Shown here piece by piece: positions 37,463 through 48,965 of a DNA stretch of 64,000 bases. Source of the DNA: Amaurobius ferox (lineage: Eukaryota > Arthropoda > Arachnida > Araneae > Amaurobiidae); the NCBI GenBank assembly GCA_951213105.1, contig OX578148.1, positions 144,094,043 to 144,158,042 of the forward strand, given 5' to 3'. How positions within the stretch are numbered: the stretch's first letter is position 1; each line of letters opens with the position of its first letter. Both the position numbers and the translations under genes were made by a program. The notes below the pieces were generated by a model. The model saw only the letters and a program-made list of their open reading frames with translations. It had not been told where the DNA came from and ran no database searches.

Positions 37463-37915
37463 AATCTGATGTGGGCAGCACATGACTTTCCTTATATAAT
37501 GCAATGAATTTACTACTTTTACAGTAAAAAAAATTGATTATTTTTATAGTAGATATAAGTATTTTTTCCAAGATATTGAATTTTCGTCAATGAGTTATCA
37601 TTTTCATTGATTTGGCATCATTTTTATCCATGTGGCGAGTTTATCGTTAATTTAGCAACATTAAAGAAGTCGCCAAGTTGGCGACATTCCACCAGATTCG
37701 TCGCCAAAATCTCGCTAAATGTTATGGATGGAGAAGTAAGTTATTCTTACAGCAGATAAATGATTATTGGTGTTCAAATACTAAAGTATGACTCAAAGTA
37801 TCTTTTTTCATGAATGGAACGAATTAGATCCACAAGAATGATGTCATCAAATTTATCGTATTACATATGAAAAGTGAACATGTTTCTCAATAGGAAATAT
37901 TTTTTTTTTATTTTA
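37463..37915 (+). repeat. Family A copy A2 (3'-truncated)
   Basis: Begins ATCTGATGTGGGCAGCACAT then GACTTTCCTTATA, the outer end also seen at 43766 and, reversed, at 51720. It continues through the GGCGACATTCC block and stops near 37915, before the half carrying the terminal palindrome. Confidence 0.75.
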
Positions 37916-38589
37916 TCTCTCAGAGAACTACATCATTTGCTGTAGTTGCTGAAAAAGAGCCTGATCAACTAATAAATATTAAAACACATTTAAAATGCAG
38001 ATTAGAAAATAAATTTAATAACATTTAAAGTTTAATACATTTTACAAACATTTGAAAAATAGGAATACTAATTAAATGCATGCTAACACGCCTTCCCTTT
38101 GCAAAAATCACACTTCAACATACACATTTTTAATTTGTGCTAAAATTTCCTTCAGAAATTGTAGAAAATTAAAATATATAAATTTCTCGTTATATTAAAA
38201 GCTTGTTGTGTTTGAGGATTGCAAAATAATTTCTGATTACAGCCCACAATTTGACAGTCCAGCAGAAGTGAAGAACTATTTTATGTAATATCTTAACATT
38301 TTTACAAAATACCGCTCATTTGCATCAAATTAACATTGGCGACAAACTCACTAACTCTACACAGCCTGATTAGAATCCTCGAATTCGAGAAAAGTGTTAT
38401 TCGCCCATTTCTACTTATAACGGTATCGATTCTATCTTTCATACTATATGACCTACTTTGTTATGATTTTTGAAATAATTTACACATGGGCATGATAAAA
38501 AAAATAATTAAACTTTTCGAAAGATATTTATTATAAAATCTCTCTTTTTTTCTGGAGGATATAGCAAGAGTCAGAATTTAACTGAATTT

Positions 38590-38935
38590 GTTTTTCTCTC
38601 TATATTAAACAATTTTTTTTATATATTTTATGAGATAATTTGAATATTTCCTAAAACTTTCGAAGCAATTTGTGAATGTTAAATTTGCTTAAAAAATGCT
38701 TGAAAAATTAGGTCCCATAGGGTTCAATGTAGTTCATTTTTCCAACCCGGGTTCAATCCAAAACTAATTGGATGATATTATTCACTTTACCATAGGTCCC
38801 ACACACCGTCTGAAAAACATACTAAAATTTCATTTTGATAAAGTCATTTTTACGGCAGTTATCGTGCTAACGGACAGACAGACAGAATGAACACAAGTCA
38901 TAAACACTTTTCAACTATGTTGTAAAATGTTAAAA
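38590..38935 (-). repeat. Family B copy B3 (reverse orientation)
   Basis: Reverse complement of the first 350 bp of B1/B2, including ACGGCAGTTATCGTGC, GACAGACAGACAG and CCCATAGGGTTCAATG. Confidence 0.75.
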
Positions 38936-39059
38936 ATGAATATTGAAAGTAAAATTTAAGTATAAGAATTAAATTTAAGAAATTGAAACCTTGGGTAAAC
39001 ACCAAACTAGAAATTTAAGTATAATCATTGTATATTCCGTTTAGAATTTAGGTATAATA

Positions 39060-40577
39060 TGGTTTAATATTTTGGCACAAAAATGGGTATATACTATGAA
39101 TATTAATATGTTGGACAAAACACTAACAAAATACACAAGTCCATCATCACACAGTATAAACACACATAAAACTAATGTGTCATGTGTAGGTAAAAAAATT
39201 GATATGTACAGTACGCGACCTCTTATCCGACACCCCAATATCTGGACTCTCCTAAAACCGGAATTCAGCAAAATAATGCCAAATTCTGCACCAACAAGCG
39301 ATTATTTGCCAAACATTGCGCCAAATAGTGATTTTTTCTTTAAAATTCTGCCAAACGCTTTTTTGTCTTAATTAGCAATATCAATTAAAAAAAAAATGAT
39401 GCATTGAAGCCTACATTTTTCCAGGGTACGCGCGATCCGCACACAAAATTCAAAAATCCCGTGCAGAAAAACATGCCGGCGGGAATTCGCGTGCACTCTC
39501 CGCTGCTGCCACTGATCCTTCTTAAATTTCGAAAACGAACACGAGGAATTCTCGTGAGAGCGAATGAAAAGCAGGAATGAAAATATTCTGTGGATGTGTT
39601 TTTTCCGGGAAGTTCCGTATCTCCATAGCGCAACTCCTCTTTTCCGGAAAACATCTGAAGTAGCACCGTTTTTCCCGAAAATTTCCGAAGCGGCTGCATC
39701 CGGCACGGGCGAGACGCATGAAGGCTAAAAGGATCTATCTAGTTAGTCTCCATTCTTCATTAGTTACGGATATGGCTCCTGTATATATAGGAGCCTTAGT
39801 TACGGACAAGTCGCGGCAAGGTGCTTTTTTTTAATGGTGTTTCATTCTTTTCTGGGTATATAGGACAGAGCACACTAGGCACAAAGGTTTCGAATTTTCC
39901 GAATTCGTTACATTTTCTTTTCTGCTCTTTGTCCCAGGACTTTGATTTTCAGTAAAAGTACTTCAACTTTTTCGCTAGAAATATTCCGATATTGCTAAAG
40001 AAATAATATTTGCTTTGTTTACGCCCTTCAAATGCTTTGTTTACGCCCTTCCGAGATGATAGAAAGTACGTTTAAGTAAGGAATTCCCGAAATTAATTAA
40101 AGTTAACTTTTGCCGAAATGCGAAGAAAAATATAGCAGCTATAAAATGTCATTCAGGGCCTTCTGTTTGATCTCTTTAAATACTTAACCTAAGCAATAAA
40201 CTTGTCATTTCCTCAGAAAAACCCGATTTTTTTTCATCTCCATGGAAATATACACATCTTTAATATTTTAAAAAACGTTGATGGAATTCCAACATCAAAA
40301 TCATTTTCAATGAAATCCTATTATTTGGATGAAAATGGCTATTTTGAACCGAAAATTGACCCTATCAAAAAGTTCCATTGCAGTATATTTATGGAGTTTT
40401 AATGTGCTGCATTTATTAATTAGAATTTTATAAAGGACAGTTTAGCAATATCGCGGAATTTTTTTATGTAAAGACGATCGCCGATATATTTCATTTTATT
40501 TTTAAATATTTTCCATTTTTTCAATCTGTTTCCATCCACTAATATTTTAATATTTTTTGGGCTTTTTTTGCTGGGAT
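39060..40577. other. No gene; GC-richer block at 39410-39720
   Basis: 39410-39720 is richer in CpG than its flanks and opens several overlapping minus-strand frames (39368-39719) without a recognisable domain. 39773-39794 is a short palindrome (GGCTCCT / AGGAGCC). The rest is AT-rich. Confidence 0.4.
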
Positions 40578-40586
40578 ATTATTTTT

Positions 40587-41506
40587 GGGTCTGGGTCGTA
40601 ATCCCGACAAGCCAGAATCCCGACAGGGTCGGAATCCCGACAAGGTCGAAATCCCGACAGCCGAAACCCACTCTTGCACAGACTAATACAACACTAAGGC
40701 GGTCATCGCAGTGACGTCACTAGGGTTAGAATTTACTAATCAGCACCCCCCCCACATGCACAGGAGATGGGAAATCTTAGTTGGACGGGCCCATGTTGGT
40801 GTTTATAACATTATAGAAGAATTTTAAAAAGAACAGGAGCAGGTGGATTACCAAGTTGAATACATTCTTCGAGGAGAACAACAACCGAAACGTAGGAAGG
40901 TAGATGATGACAGGGAGAAGAGAATTATGACTGTTGTGAACGATTGTAATAATCGACCTGTGATGGAATATCTTCGTGGTATCGCTCACACTGTGTCACT
41001 GTAAATATGCTATTTGAACGTATGCAGAATGTGTAAATGTTTTTTTCTTTTTCTTTTTTAATAAAATGAATTTCCTAAATCTTATACCGACCTGTTATAT
41101 CATTTTAATCTTTGACTGTCATTTCAATTTGTCAAAATTTATTTCAGTAATGGCATAATTGTTATGATTTAGTGATTAAAACTATTAATTTGTAAAATGT
41201 AGAGATGTAAAAAAGCCGATAATTTTGATCAAGCTATACATATAGGCGTAGACAGCCATGTGCGTGTGCCCAGCGTGAGTTCAGCGCATGTGCGTGTGGG
41301 TGCTGATTAGTAAATTCGAACCCTAGTGACGTCACTTCGATGACCGCCTTAGTGTTGTATTAGTCTGTGCAAGAGTGGGTTTCGGCTGTTGGGATTTTGG
41401 CTTGTCGGGATTTCGACCTTGTCGGGAATATGGCGTGTCGGGATTTCGACCTTGTCGGGATTCTGGCTTGTCGGGATTTCGGCTGTCGGAATTATGTCCG
41501 GAACCG
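40587..41506. mobile_element. Mutator-like (MULE) non-autonomous element, 920 bp, 9-bp TSD
   Basis: ATTATTTTT flanks both ends (40578-40586 and 41507-41515), a 9-bp target duplication typical of Mutator-like elements. Long inverted repeats run from both ends: 40587-40750 and 41298-41506. Each starts with tandem ATCCCGACA(A)-type units, more on the right, and then holds a conserved block with CAGACTAATACAACACTAAG and the palindrome TGACGTCA (40712-40719, 41327-41334). The interior (40751-41297) carries a short frame (40828-41004, plus) and a downstream AATAAA at 41060-41065. No MULE transposase is present. Confidence 0.88.
40828..41004 (+). pseudogene. Possible captured gene fragment inside the MULE
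   Basis: A frame of 58 codons between TAA 40825-40827 and TAA 41002-41004. It is hydrophilic, with a basic patch PKRRKVDDDREKR and the end MEYLRGIAHTVSL. I do not recognise it. Its codon-like composition, its place between MULE inverted repeats and the AATAAA 56 nt after its stop fit a captured terminal exon (Pack-MULE-like). It lacks a strong start and may be noise. Confidence 0.25.
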
Positions 41507-41515
41507 ATTATTTTT

Positions 41516-42360
41516 AAACATATAGTTGATGAAATTGAGATATATGTTTAGGATAACGAAATTAATTTTTTTTACTTATTCAGGCATTTAGAATTATAAG
41601 GCTTATTAGAAATACATTTGAAGAGCATAATTAGAATTTGATATATTTGCATCCATAGATGAATCTCTCATTTCAATTAAAAATGAACATCCTTCTCATC
41701 TTAATTTTATTAAAAGTACTTTAAAATATTTTGAAACATATGAACAAAGGTGCTTCTGCTAAAATATTAGATGAATATGGTGAGGGCCCACTTTAGTTGA
41801 AATGTTCCAAAAAAAGACTTCTAATAACTACCCTGAATAATCAACTTTTTTCAGACATTTTTTTCTTTCAAAAATTTTCTTAATCCCTAAATTTGATACT
41901 ATAATTAGATGTAATTTGCATTTTAGTTAACCAAGTATATCTTTTCATATGGATTGTAAAAAATCTGTATTTAATACATGTTTTTAAAATGAATTATAAT
42001 TTTCTATAACATTTTAGACCATTCCAGTAAGTTTTAGAAAAGTGTTCCGAATTACGCAAAAACCCCTTATCCAGAATGCCTGAAGTCCCAAGCAGTCCGG
42101 ATAATAGATCCTGTACTGTATTATATTTTAACAGGGATAAAATGACATGGCATCAATACACATAAGCAATTAATCTGCATTATGTGAGTTTTAAAATTGG
42201 ATATATTGTAGCGAACTAAAAAATTGAACTAAAGTGTAGCGAACTAAAAAATTCCCCATCATACAAATGAAACTCAAGATTGTGTCAATGAGGGAGTAGT
42301 AAATAATAATATCACAACATTTGAAGTATAAAAGAATTGTGCATAAGGTTTAGGTTTATC
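41516..42360. other. No gene seen
   Basis: AT-rich, no recognisable element. Confidence 0.45.
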
Positions 42361-42640
42361 AATTTAATGGCTTATTAAATTCCATTTTAAAAACATCTCT
42401 TCAAAGTTTAAAGAACCTTTCTTTAGTCATAGGTTTAGTGAAATGATTTGCTATATTATCTTTACTGTTTACAAAGTCAACTTTAAACAATTCTTTAGCT
42501 ACAAGGTTTCTCAAGAAATTATATTTAACATCAATATGCTTAGTCCTGTTATTTTTAATTGGGGAATTAGAAAAATTTATTGCTGTCTTGTCACAAAAAT
42601 TACACATTACACTGTTATTGTTAAATTTTAATCCCAGCCT
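42360..42640 (-). pseudogene. Ty1/copia pol fragment (RNase H C-terminus)
   Basis: The minus-strand frame contains CDKTAINFSNSP, NNRTKHIDVKYNFLRNLV and FVNSKDNIANHFTKPMTKERF, the characteristic end of copia RNase H (C-D-N-x-A-A-I...H-x-R-S/T-K-H-I-D...A-D-x-x-T-K-P). Only this last segment is present; upstream pol, integrase and LTRs are missing. It sits within the Shisa-like intron. The copia gag at 63217 is on the other strand, 21 kb away, and need not belong to the same element. Confidence 0.85.
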
Positions 42641-43045
42641 TTTTTAACCCTTTAATATTCCTCAATTCAAGGTTCATGCACATTTTTCAAAATGAAATTC
42701 CCTTCCAGGTATTCCCTGTTGTCCAGGTATTGCATACTATTATTTTAACGCCATAAAAAAATAACTTTAGATTTAACTGATATTTAACGTGAATACATGA
42801 CAGTAAGGAAAAAAGAGTTTAAAATAATTCAAAATGTTTTATATTTGTATACAATGTTATCTGCATATACTGTACAACCTCGAAATTCTGGACTGTATAA
42901 GAATTAGAATTTTCCAGATTATAGAGTTTGGATAAAATTCAAACTTAATATCAACTAAACACTATAAAACTTTATTTTTAGTAAAAGTAATGACAAAAAG
43001 TCAAGTTAACTCATTAAAAACTATTATTATTGAATAATAATAAAA

Positions 43046-43765
43046 AAAATTTGATTTGGGTAGCACATGACTTTCGCTGCAGACTCAAATTCGTTTTTTC
43101 TTTATTTCTTTAATAATTCATTGAGTTTAATTGCACAAAATAACACTAAATTTGCATTTTTAATTCAATTTTTGTTTTTATTTGTTAATTGGACATATTT
43201 CTGAAAGTGGCGTAACAAAAATGTAAAAAATCTCAAATATCTTGCGAACGAACGGTTAGTCCTAAAGTAATGGAGTTGATTATATTCCTTTCCTCGTCAA
43301 AATTGTGTATAAAACCAGAATTTAATTGATACATTTGAGCATACATAGTTTTTATTTTTTTATTTTTAGATTTTTGCAGGCCATTTTGTAAAAGAGGGTA
43401 GGTTATTATTTTCCAAATTTTACCAAAATCCAATCAGCACCATAATATCCCACAAGTAACATATCTACCAAATTTTAGAGTGGATATATGAAATTTTTAC
43501 AGGCCATTTCGCAAAAAAAGGCAGGTTCTGTTTTTCCGAATTGTACCAAAAACTAATCAGCACCAGGGTCACACCTAAGTGATTGACCAAACAAATTTTA
43601 TGAAATTCAGCTCATTAGTTTTTGACTTAGAGTGGATACGTACACTGCACACACAGATGTCACTAGAGGTTTCAAAATGTGTCGATCCATCGAAAACTCT
43701 AGTTGCAATTTTTGGCATGATTCCAATACTTTTCCTATACATTACCATGTATTGCAGGGAAAGTA
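43046..43765 (+). repeat. Family A copy A4
   Basis: Begins AAATTTGATTTGGGTAGCAC (compare A2) and ends with a TTTCCTATACATTACCATGT / ATTGCAGGGAAAGTA terminus. It lies directly against A5. Confidence 0.65.
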
Positions 43766-44460
43766 AAAATCTAATGTGGGCAGCACATGGCTTTCCCTGC
43801 AGACTCATATTCACGTTCTCTTTAATTCTTCAATAATTCATTATAGAGTATTCATTCATATAGAGAATTCATTCATTCATATATAATTTATTATTGCACA
43901 AAATAATGTCCATAATTTAAAATGACACTGAATTTGCACTTTTAATTCAATTTTCGTACTCGGCTGGTAACTGGACTTTTTTTGAAAGGTGGAGTAGCAG
44001 AAATGGGAAAAAACTAAAATATCTCGAGAACGACTTGCCCTAGTGTCATGGGGTTGGTCTTATTCTTTTTATCATTAAAAATTACGTATAAAACAAGTAT
44101 TTAATCGATATATTTGAGCATACATAGTTTTTATTTTAGGTTTTAATGATTTTTGTAGGCCATTTCACAAAAAAAGGCAGGTTATTTTTTTCAAAATCGT
44201 ACCAAAATCTTATCAGCACCAGGGTAACCCACAAGTGACTTATCTACCATACCAAATTTTATGAAATTCAGTCCATTAGTTTTTGAGTTAGAGTGGATAC
44301 ATATATTGCACACAGATACACAGACAGATGTCACGCTAAAAATAGTGTTTTCGTATTCTAGAGGTCCCAAAACATGTAGATCCATGGAAAACTCGAGTTG
44401 CGATTTTCGGCACGTTTCCAATACTTTCTCTATATATTACCATGTATTGCAGGGAAGGTA
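43766..44460 (+). repeat. Family A copy A5, tandem with A4
   Basis: Begins AAAATCTAATGTGGGCAGCA and ends CCATGTATTGCAGGGAAGGT. It shares the GATTTTTGTAGGCCATTT and ACCAAATTTTATGAAATTCA blocks with A4. Frames on both strands (for example 43575-43836, 44191-44461) are by-products of this repeat. Confidence 0.65.
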
Positions 44461-44672
44461 AAAATGGGACAAAAGAAATTTTAAGACAAAATATACACAA
44501 AGAAATGAAAAGAAAAAGAATGTTTATAATTTATCATTTTCTTAAACATTTGAACTAGGTAATGTTTATTGTTTCATTAATTTTGGTTTGTAGGAAAACA
44601 GTTTTTCTTTTATTCTGTAGGTAGATGGGTTATATTTCCTGTTTGGTTATGAAGTTTCTTCATTCAAGACCT

Positions 44673-45404
44673 TTAACCCTTTCGGGACGGTGGCATTCCG
44701 AAACTGCCGTGGCCCAAAGGACGGAGCGCTTTGTTTCCGAACTTTTCCCAAAAGACGGCTATTTTTTAAGCTAAGCCTAACTCTCGAAAAAAATTCACTA
44801 AAAATCACCCGTTCAATGCAGCATTCTACTTTTTTCAGGAAGAAAGGAAATACTTATTTTCTATTTGATGTATATTTTTCAAACAAATTTTCTTTTATCA
44901 AAATATTAAAAATTTTAGTATATATATGTTTTAGTTACAGATGGATAATTCTTTGGCATGTCCTTCCGATTTTTTAAAACTGTACCACATGTATGCGTAT
45001 TCTTAGACAACAAATACTTTGCAAGTACAGGAGAGGTAAAAAATTTATCCAAATACAAAGTATATCCTTTTCCTAAAAGTTCACTTAGAAGTGTTTTCAC
45101 AACGCATTCTCCATACCCACCATCAGAGCTTGATAATTCCATGTCCTTTCCAGTATACACAAGGAAATTCCATATACAGCCTGATTTCGATTCTGACAAT
45201 TTATATATATTTTTTCCATATCTGGACCTTTTCGAGGGGATATATTGACAAAATCCCAGCGTTCCTTACCATGAGAACAAAGATTCATCAATGAACATAT
45301 TTCTTCTAGGAGTGTATATAGATTTAAATTTTGAAACTAATGCATCTAACACGGGTTTTAATTTATTTAGTTTTTGGGCATTACTATCAAGAGTAAAATG
45401 AAGG
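44673..45404 (-). mobile_element. piggyBac element fragment
   Basis: The left boundary is TTAA (44673-44676) followed by CCCTTTCGGGACGG, as expected for a piggyBac end next to its TTAA target. The transposase fragment lies at 44915-45404. The right end is missing: the homology stops where the CATAGCTGCC terminus begins at 45405, and no matching end appears to the right. Confidence 0.75.
44915..45404 (-). pseudogene. piggyBac transposase fragment (DDE_Tnp_1_7)
   Basis: The minus-strand frame reads LHFTLDSNAQKLNKLKPVLD, then SIYTPRRNMFIDESLFSW. An in-frame TAA at about 45264 interrupts it, and the same frame continues GTLGFCQYIPSKRSRYGKN, SESKSGCIWNFLVYTGKD and GYTLYLDKFFTSPVLAKYL to a stop at 44915. 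The Asp in IDES and the Asp in LYLDKFFTS correspond to the first two catalytic acids of piggyBac transposases. The N-terminus and the C-terminal third, with the last catalytic Asp and the Cys-rich domain, are missing. Piece inactive. Confidence 0.88.
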
Positions 45405-45588
45405 CATAGCTGCCAACCCAGAGAATAAAAAATTAGGAACACTGTACGCGAGAAAAATGACACGCAATAGTTGCACACAAAATATATATACATGGGTATC
45501 TCCAACATGGGAGTACTTGCTTCCCCCCCCATTGAATTGCATGTCAGTATTTCTTAGCCAATGTATTATGTATTGACAGCGATTTTGA

Positions 45589-45600
45589 ACCCCCCCCCCC
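45589..45600. repeat. Poly-C run
   Basis: Twelve C in a row; a second C run of 8 lies at about 45525-45532. Simple repeat, no further meaning seen. Confidence 0.8.
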
Positions 45601-45946
45601 CTCGGAAGGAAAGATGGTGAAACCCATATATATATATACATAATTAATCTTAATAAAAAAAAATAAGACCTCATGAGATAAGAATTTTGAAACATACATG
45701 AAATGCATAATATTTTTACACCCATAAAATTATAACTATATTTGTTTTCCTTAAATACATCAATATTCAACTAAAAGTAAAATTAAACTATTTTTGAAAA
45801 AAAAAATGTCATTACACAATTTAAATACACTATTACAAAGTAAGTAAAACAAAGACAAATTAAGAATCTTTTTGGTTTATTGATACATAGGTAGCAGATT
45901 TGGCCTTTTTCAAGAAAGTGGCACCATTTATCTGATTACTTGGCAA

Positions 45947-46790
45947 TTAAAGTAGACTCTGTAAAGTCAAAATACTCATGGAACTTCTAAAATCAGTTTT
46001 GTTTCTTTTTACAAGACTAAAAATTCGTTCACATGCAGCATTACTATGGGGGAGTGTTAGTATCCCCAACATGATACTACTCAATTTACCATACAAAAGT
46101 TTATACACAGGATCTTTTTGCTTTCCTAACTTAGCCCACTGAACATCTGGTCTTCAGCAATTATTTCTTCTGGCAGAGCTGCCATTTGATAATGCAAAAA
46201 CTCAGTCTCTACACTATCAATTATATCAAATGTTGATTCTGTTGAGTCTTTTTGCAGTATAGAGGGAAATCTGTCTATAAAAAATTTTATCAAGGAAATT
46301 CAACTTTTTTCTTCTGAGACACATCTGTGACTTCAGCATGATGTAAAACATCAGAGTTGATTGGAAAATTTCTGATAATATAATTACATGTCATACAATA
46401 GTAGTTTTTGACGTACTCAAAAAACTGCTTTGTTTCATCAGACTTTAACTTTTTCAGGCACTCTAACGTCTCTGATCCCACAAATATGTTTGCATTATCC
46501 TTATGATTTGTTGAATCACTATAAGAGATATCGAAGACACATGTCGAAGCTTTCACGACTTCAAGCTTTATGAATCTGACATCGCGTGAATCTCGGCATC
46601 TTACTAACGTAATCTCGGCATTTCACGCGATGTAATATATTTGTAAAAAAACCTTGAATTTGGGACTTTAGCTTATGAACTCTGGGGGTCTCTGATTGCA
46701 GACTCCCATTAAATTTTTCGAAAACACTAATTACATTTTTCAGAAAAAATGCAAGGGCATGGTACAGATTTTTCAAAATAGAAAAATTTG
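45947..46790 (-). pseudogene. hAT transposase remnant with frameshifts
   Basis: Minus-strand pieces in order: NLYHALAFFLKNVISVFEKF and GSLQSETPRVHKL (about 46790-46640); a satellite-derived insert (46578-46636); KASTCVFDISYS...KLKSDETKQFF (46556-46300); a frameshift near 46300; RFPSILQKDSTESTFDIID...ALPEEIIAEDQ (to about 46155); another frameshift; then VQWAKLGKQKDPVYKLL, LPHSNAACERIFSLVKRNK and DFRSSMSILTLQSLL with TAA at 45947-45949. The SNAACERIFSLVK segment is the C-terminal hAT dimerisation signature. The N-terminal half is missing. Confidence 0.8.
46578..46636. repeat. Satellite-derived inverted insert in the hAT gene
   Basis: ACATCGCGTGAATCTCGGCAT and ATCTCGGCATTTCACGCGATGTA face each other, so this insert is an inverted pair of satellite segments within transposase coding sequence. 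Confidence 0.6.
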
Positions 46791-46799
46791 TATTATGCA

Positions 46800-47490
46800 A
46801 ATATAATTAAAAAATTAATCTTAATAATTAGCCATAATATGAAAATAACTAGTTTAGTCGACCTAATATGCAACATTTAAATGATGGAGATGGATGGAAA
46901 AAGATACTAACGTACTCTCGGCAATTCACGCGATGTAACTGAATTGCGCAATCGCACTGTTTATGCGAAAATAATTAAGAAATTAACAGTAATAATTAAT
47001 CAGAATATGAAAATAAGCTAGTTTAGTCGATCTAATATGCAACATTTAAATGATGGAGATGGATGGGAAAAGATGCTAACGTACTCTCGGCATTTCATGC
47101 GATGTAACTGAATTGCGCAATCACACTGTTTATGCGAAAATAATTAAAAAATTAACAATAATAATTAATCAGAATATGAAAATAGGATAATTTAGTCGAT
47201 CTAATATGCAACATTTAAATGATTGAGATGGATGGGAAAAGATACTAACGTAATCTCGGCATTTCACGCGATGTAACTGAATTGCGCAATCGTACTGTTT
47301 ATGCGAAAATAATTAAGAAATTAACAATAATAATTAATCAGAATATGAAAATAAGCTAGTTTGGTCAATCAAAAATGCAATATGTAGAAGATTGAGATGG
47401 ATGGAAAAAGATATTATTGCACTCTCGGCGATCAATGAGAACAAACTGAATTGCGCAATCGCAGTGTTTATGCGAAATTAATGAACAAAA
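46800..47490. repeat. Second array of the satellite family, four 169-bp monomers
   Basis: The anchor TGATGGAGATGG recurs at 46882 and 47051 and, as TGATTGAGATGG, at 47220, with a fourth diverged copy at about 47389 (period 169). Monomers share with the 177-bp array AAAATAATTAA, AATATGAAAATA, TAGTTTAGTC, GTACTCTCGGC and CTGAATT. They lack the CCGAG half of the hairpin and the GGGGGG tract, having TTTCACGCGATG there instead. They resemble the diverged edge copies of the large array. Confidence 0.9.
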
Positions 47491-48198
47491 TAACATTTTA
47501 GCGATTTATGCTGAATTAGACAACCTTTGAAAAAGTATATTTATTACTTTCATAAAATAAGTGATCAAGATCTTAATTTACATTACACACGCGGCCGTAA
47601 ATCTACGTTAATTTGACTGTCATTGCCCTGCATTTTATTATGGAGTTGCTACGATCCCGGGAATGGTAGAAATCAGTGCTAAAAAAGCAGAAAATCGGCG
47701 TTTCCGAGGAATTATACCATGTCTGGTTAATTGATAAATTTCAAACAAAAAAATCCGGAGAATTTCGTTAGTAATTCGGAGGCCGGAGAAGTAATGAAAC
47801 ATCCGGAGTTTCCGGCCTCAATCCATAGAGTTTTTCACGTCTAATCTGTAATCTTATGAGCGTACTTTTGATCAAATACAGAAAAATTTCCCACTTAGCT
47901 AAAAAATCCCTTTTATAGGGAAAATTTTTGGGATATTATCCCTAAACGTAGGGATTTTTTCAAAAAATCGTTAAAATCGGGAGATGCGTCTTCAAAAGCA
48001 GGAAATCGGGATAAACACTCAAAAATCGGGAATCTCCCGCCAAATTCAGTAGAGTTGGTACATATGTAACTTTTATGGTTGCAGAGGGGGAAAAATGGGG
48101 TAAAACAGGAATATTTTCAAAAATTCAGATTTTGTGGAAAAAATTCGGATTTTCGGAAGAGACGTAAAAATTCGGAACGAATCCGGAAAATTCGGAAC
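47491..48198. other. Right interior of the hAT-like element, non-coding
   Basis: No coding sequence. Contains repeated TCCGGAG, AAATCGGGA and TTCGGAA motifs (47750-48198), of the subterminal kind that binds transposase in hAT elements; function inferred. Confidence 0.45.
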
Positions 48199-48212
48199 GG
48201 TTGGCAGCTATG

Positions 48213-48790
48213 GAAATGTACTCATTTTGGCTCATCATTCGAGAACAGGAGCAGCTAGAAAAGTCCAAATTTAATATGCAATTGCCTTTTGTGGTATACT
48301 TTAATTCTTTGCGTTTTGAGGGTCTTGAAGTCCTCATAAGAATTCTCTCATTTTCAGGGATTATTTTTAGGGAATGCTTTTAGGGAAGTTTTAGGGTTTA
48401 AAAGTTCAAATTTAGTATATCATATTTCAATTCTTTGGAACCACATCCAGTTGGTTTGCCTTCCGCCCTCCATTGATATGCACTTGTTATTGAAAAATAA
48501 CTCAAAAATCGGAGCAACTAGAAAGTTCAAATTTAGTATGATGTTGTCTTTCATGGTATATTTTATTTTCTGGATTGTTAAACTTATTGAGATGTACTCA
48601 TTTTGTTGGAAAACCTCAAGAACAGGAGCAGCTAGAAAGTCCAAATTTAGCATATCCTTTTCTTCTGTTGCATATAAAGTGTTTGGATTTTCAACTTTAT
48701 CAGACTAGCCAGTCCTGTGCCTCTTGTAGGAATGTATTCATTTTGGGAAACAAATACAAAATGCAAATATATTTTATACAAATGTAAAAA
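48213..48790. repeat. Degenerate tandem repeat, about 120-bp unit
   Basis: Units share GAAATGTACTCATTTTG, a GAACAGGAGCAGCTAGAAAG block and TCCAAATTTAGTATATC. Copies begin at about 48213, 48470, 48590 and 48728, with irregular spacing. Confidence 0.6.
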
Positions 48791-48965
48791 AATTCATTCT
48801 AAGAGCAAGAACATGTTAATAAATGTAAAGCTCCAACTACCTTTCAAAAACATCATGACTTAAAATTTAAGGTTTAAAGAACAAACATTTAAAAAATCAA
48901 TTTAATATAAACATCATATAACTTTAGATTCCAGCAAAATCATTTTATAACGTTAAATTTAAGTA
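48785..48965. repeat. Family E copy E2 (partial)
   Basis: ATTCATTCTAAGAGCAAGAA, then CATGTTAATAAATGTAAAGC, as in E3 and E1, followed by A/T-rich TTTAAG units. Confidence 0.5.

Larger units (their letters stand above)
45405..48212 (-). mobile_element. hAT-like element with internal satellite, 2.8 kb
   Basis: CATAGCTGCCAACC at 45405-45418 is matched exactly in inverted form by GGTTGGCAGCTATG at 48199-48212. Inside are hAT transposase remnants (45947-46790, minus) and four satellite monomers (46800-47490). The right subterminal part has repeated TTCGGA / TCCGGA motifs, like the TACGGA motifs inside the 19525 terminus. The flanks do not give a clear target duplication (left flank is piggyBac, right flank a different repeat), so one boundary may be rearranged. 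Confidence 0.65.

Noticed and set aside
39368..39719. Three overlapping minus-strand frames
   Set aside because: Frames of similar length in all three phases with no domain point to composition, not coding.
43575..44461. Open frames on both strands
   Set aside because: They are translations of family A repeat copies A4 and A5 and match each other for that reason only.
45405..48212. A target-site duplication for the hAT-like element
   Set aside because: Left flank (AAAATGAAGG) and right flank (GAAATGTAC) do not share a convincing 8-bp repeat.
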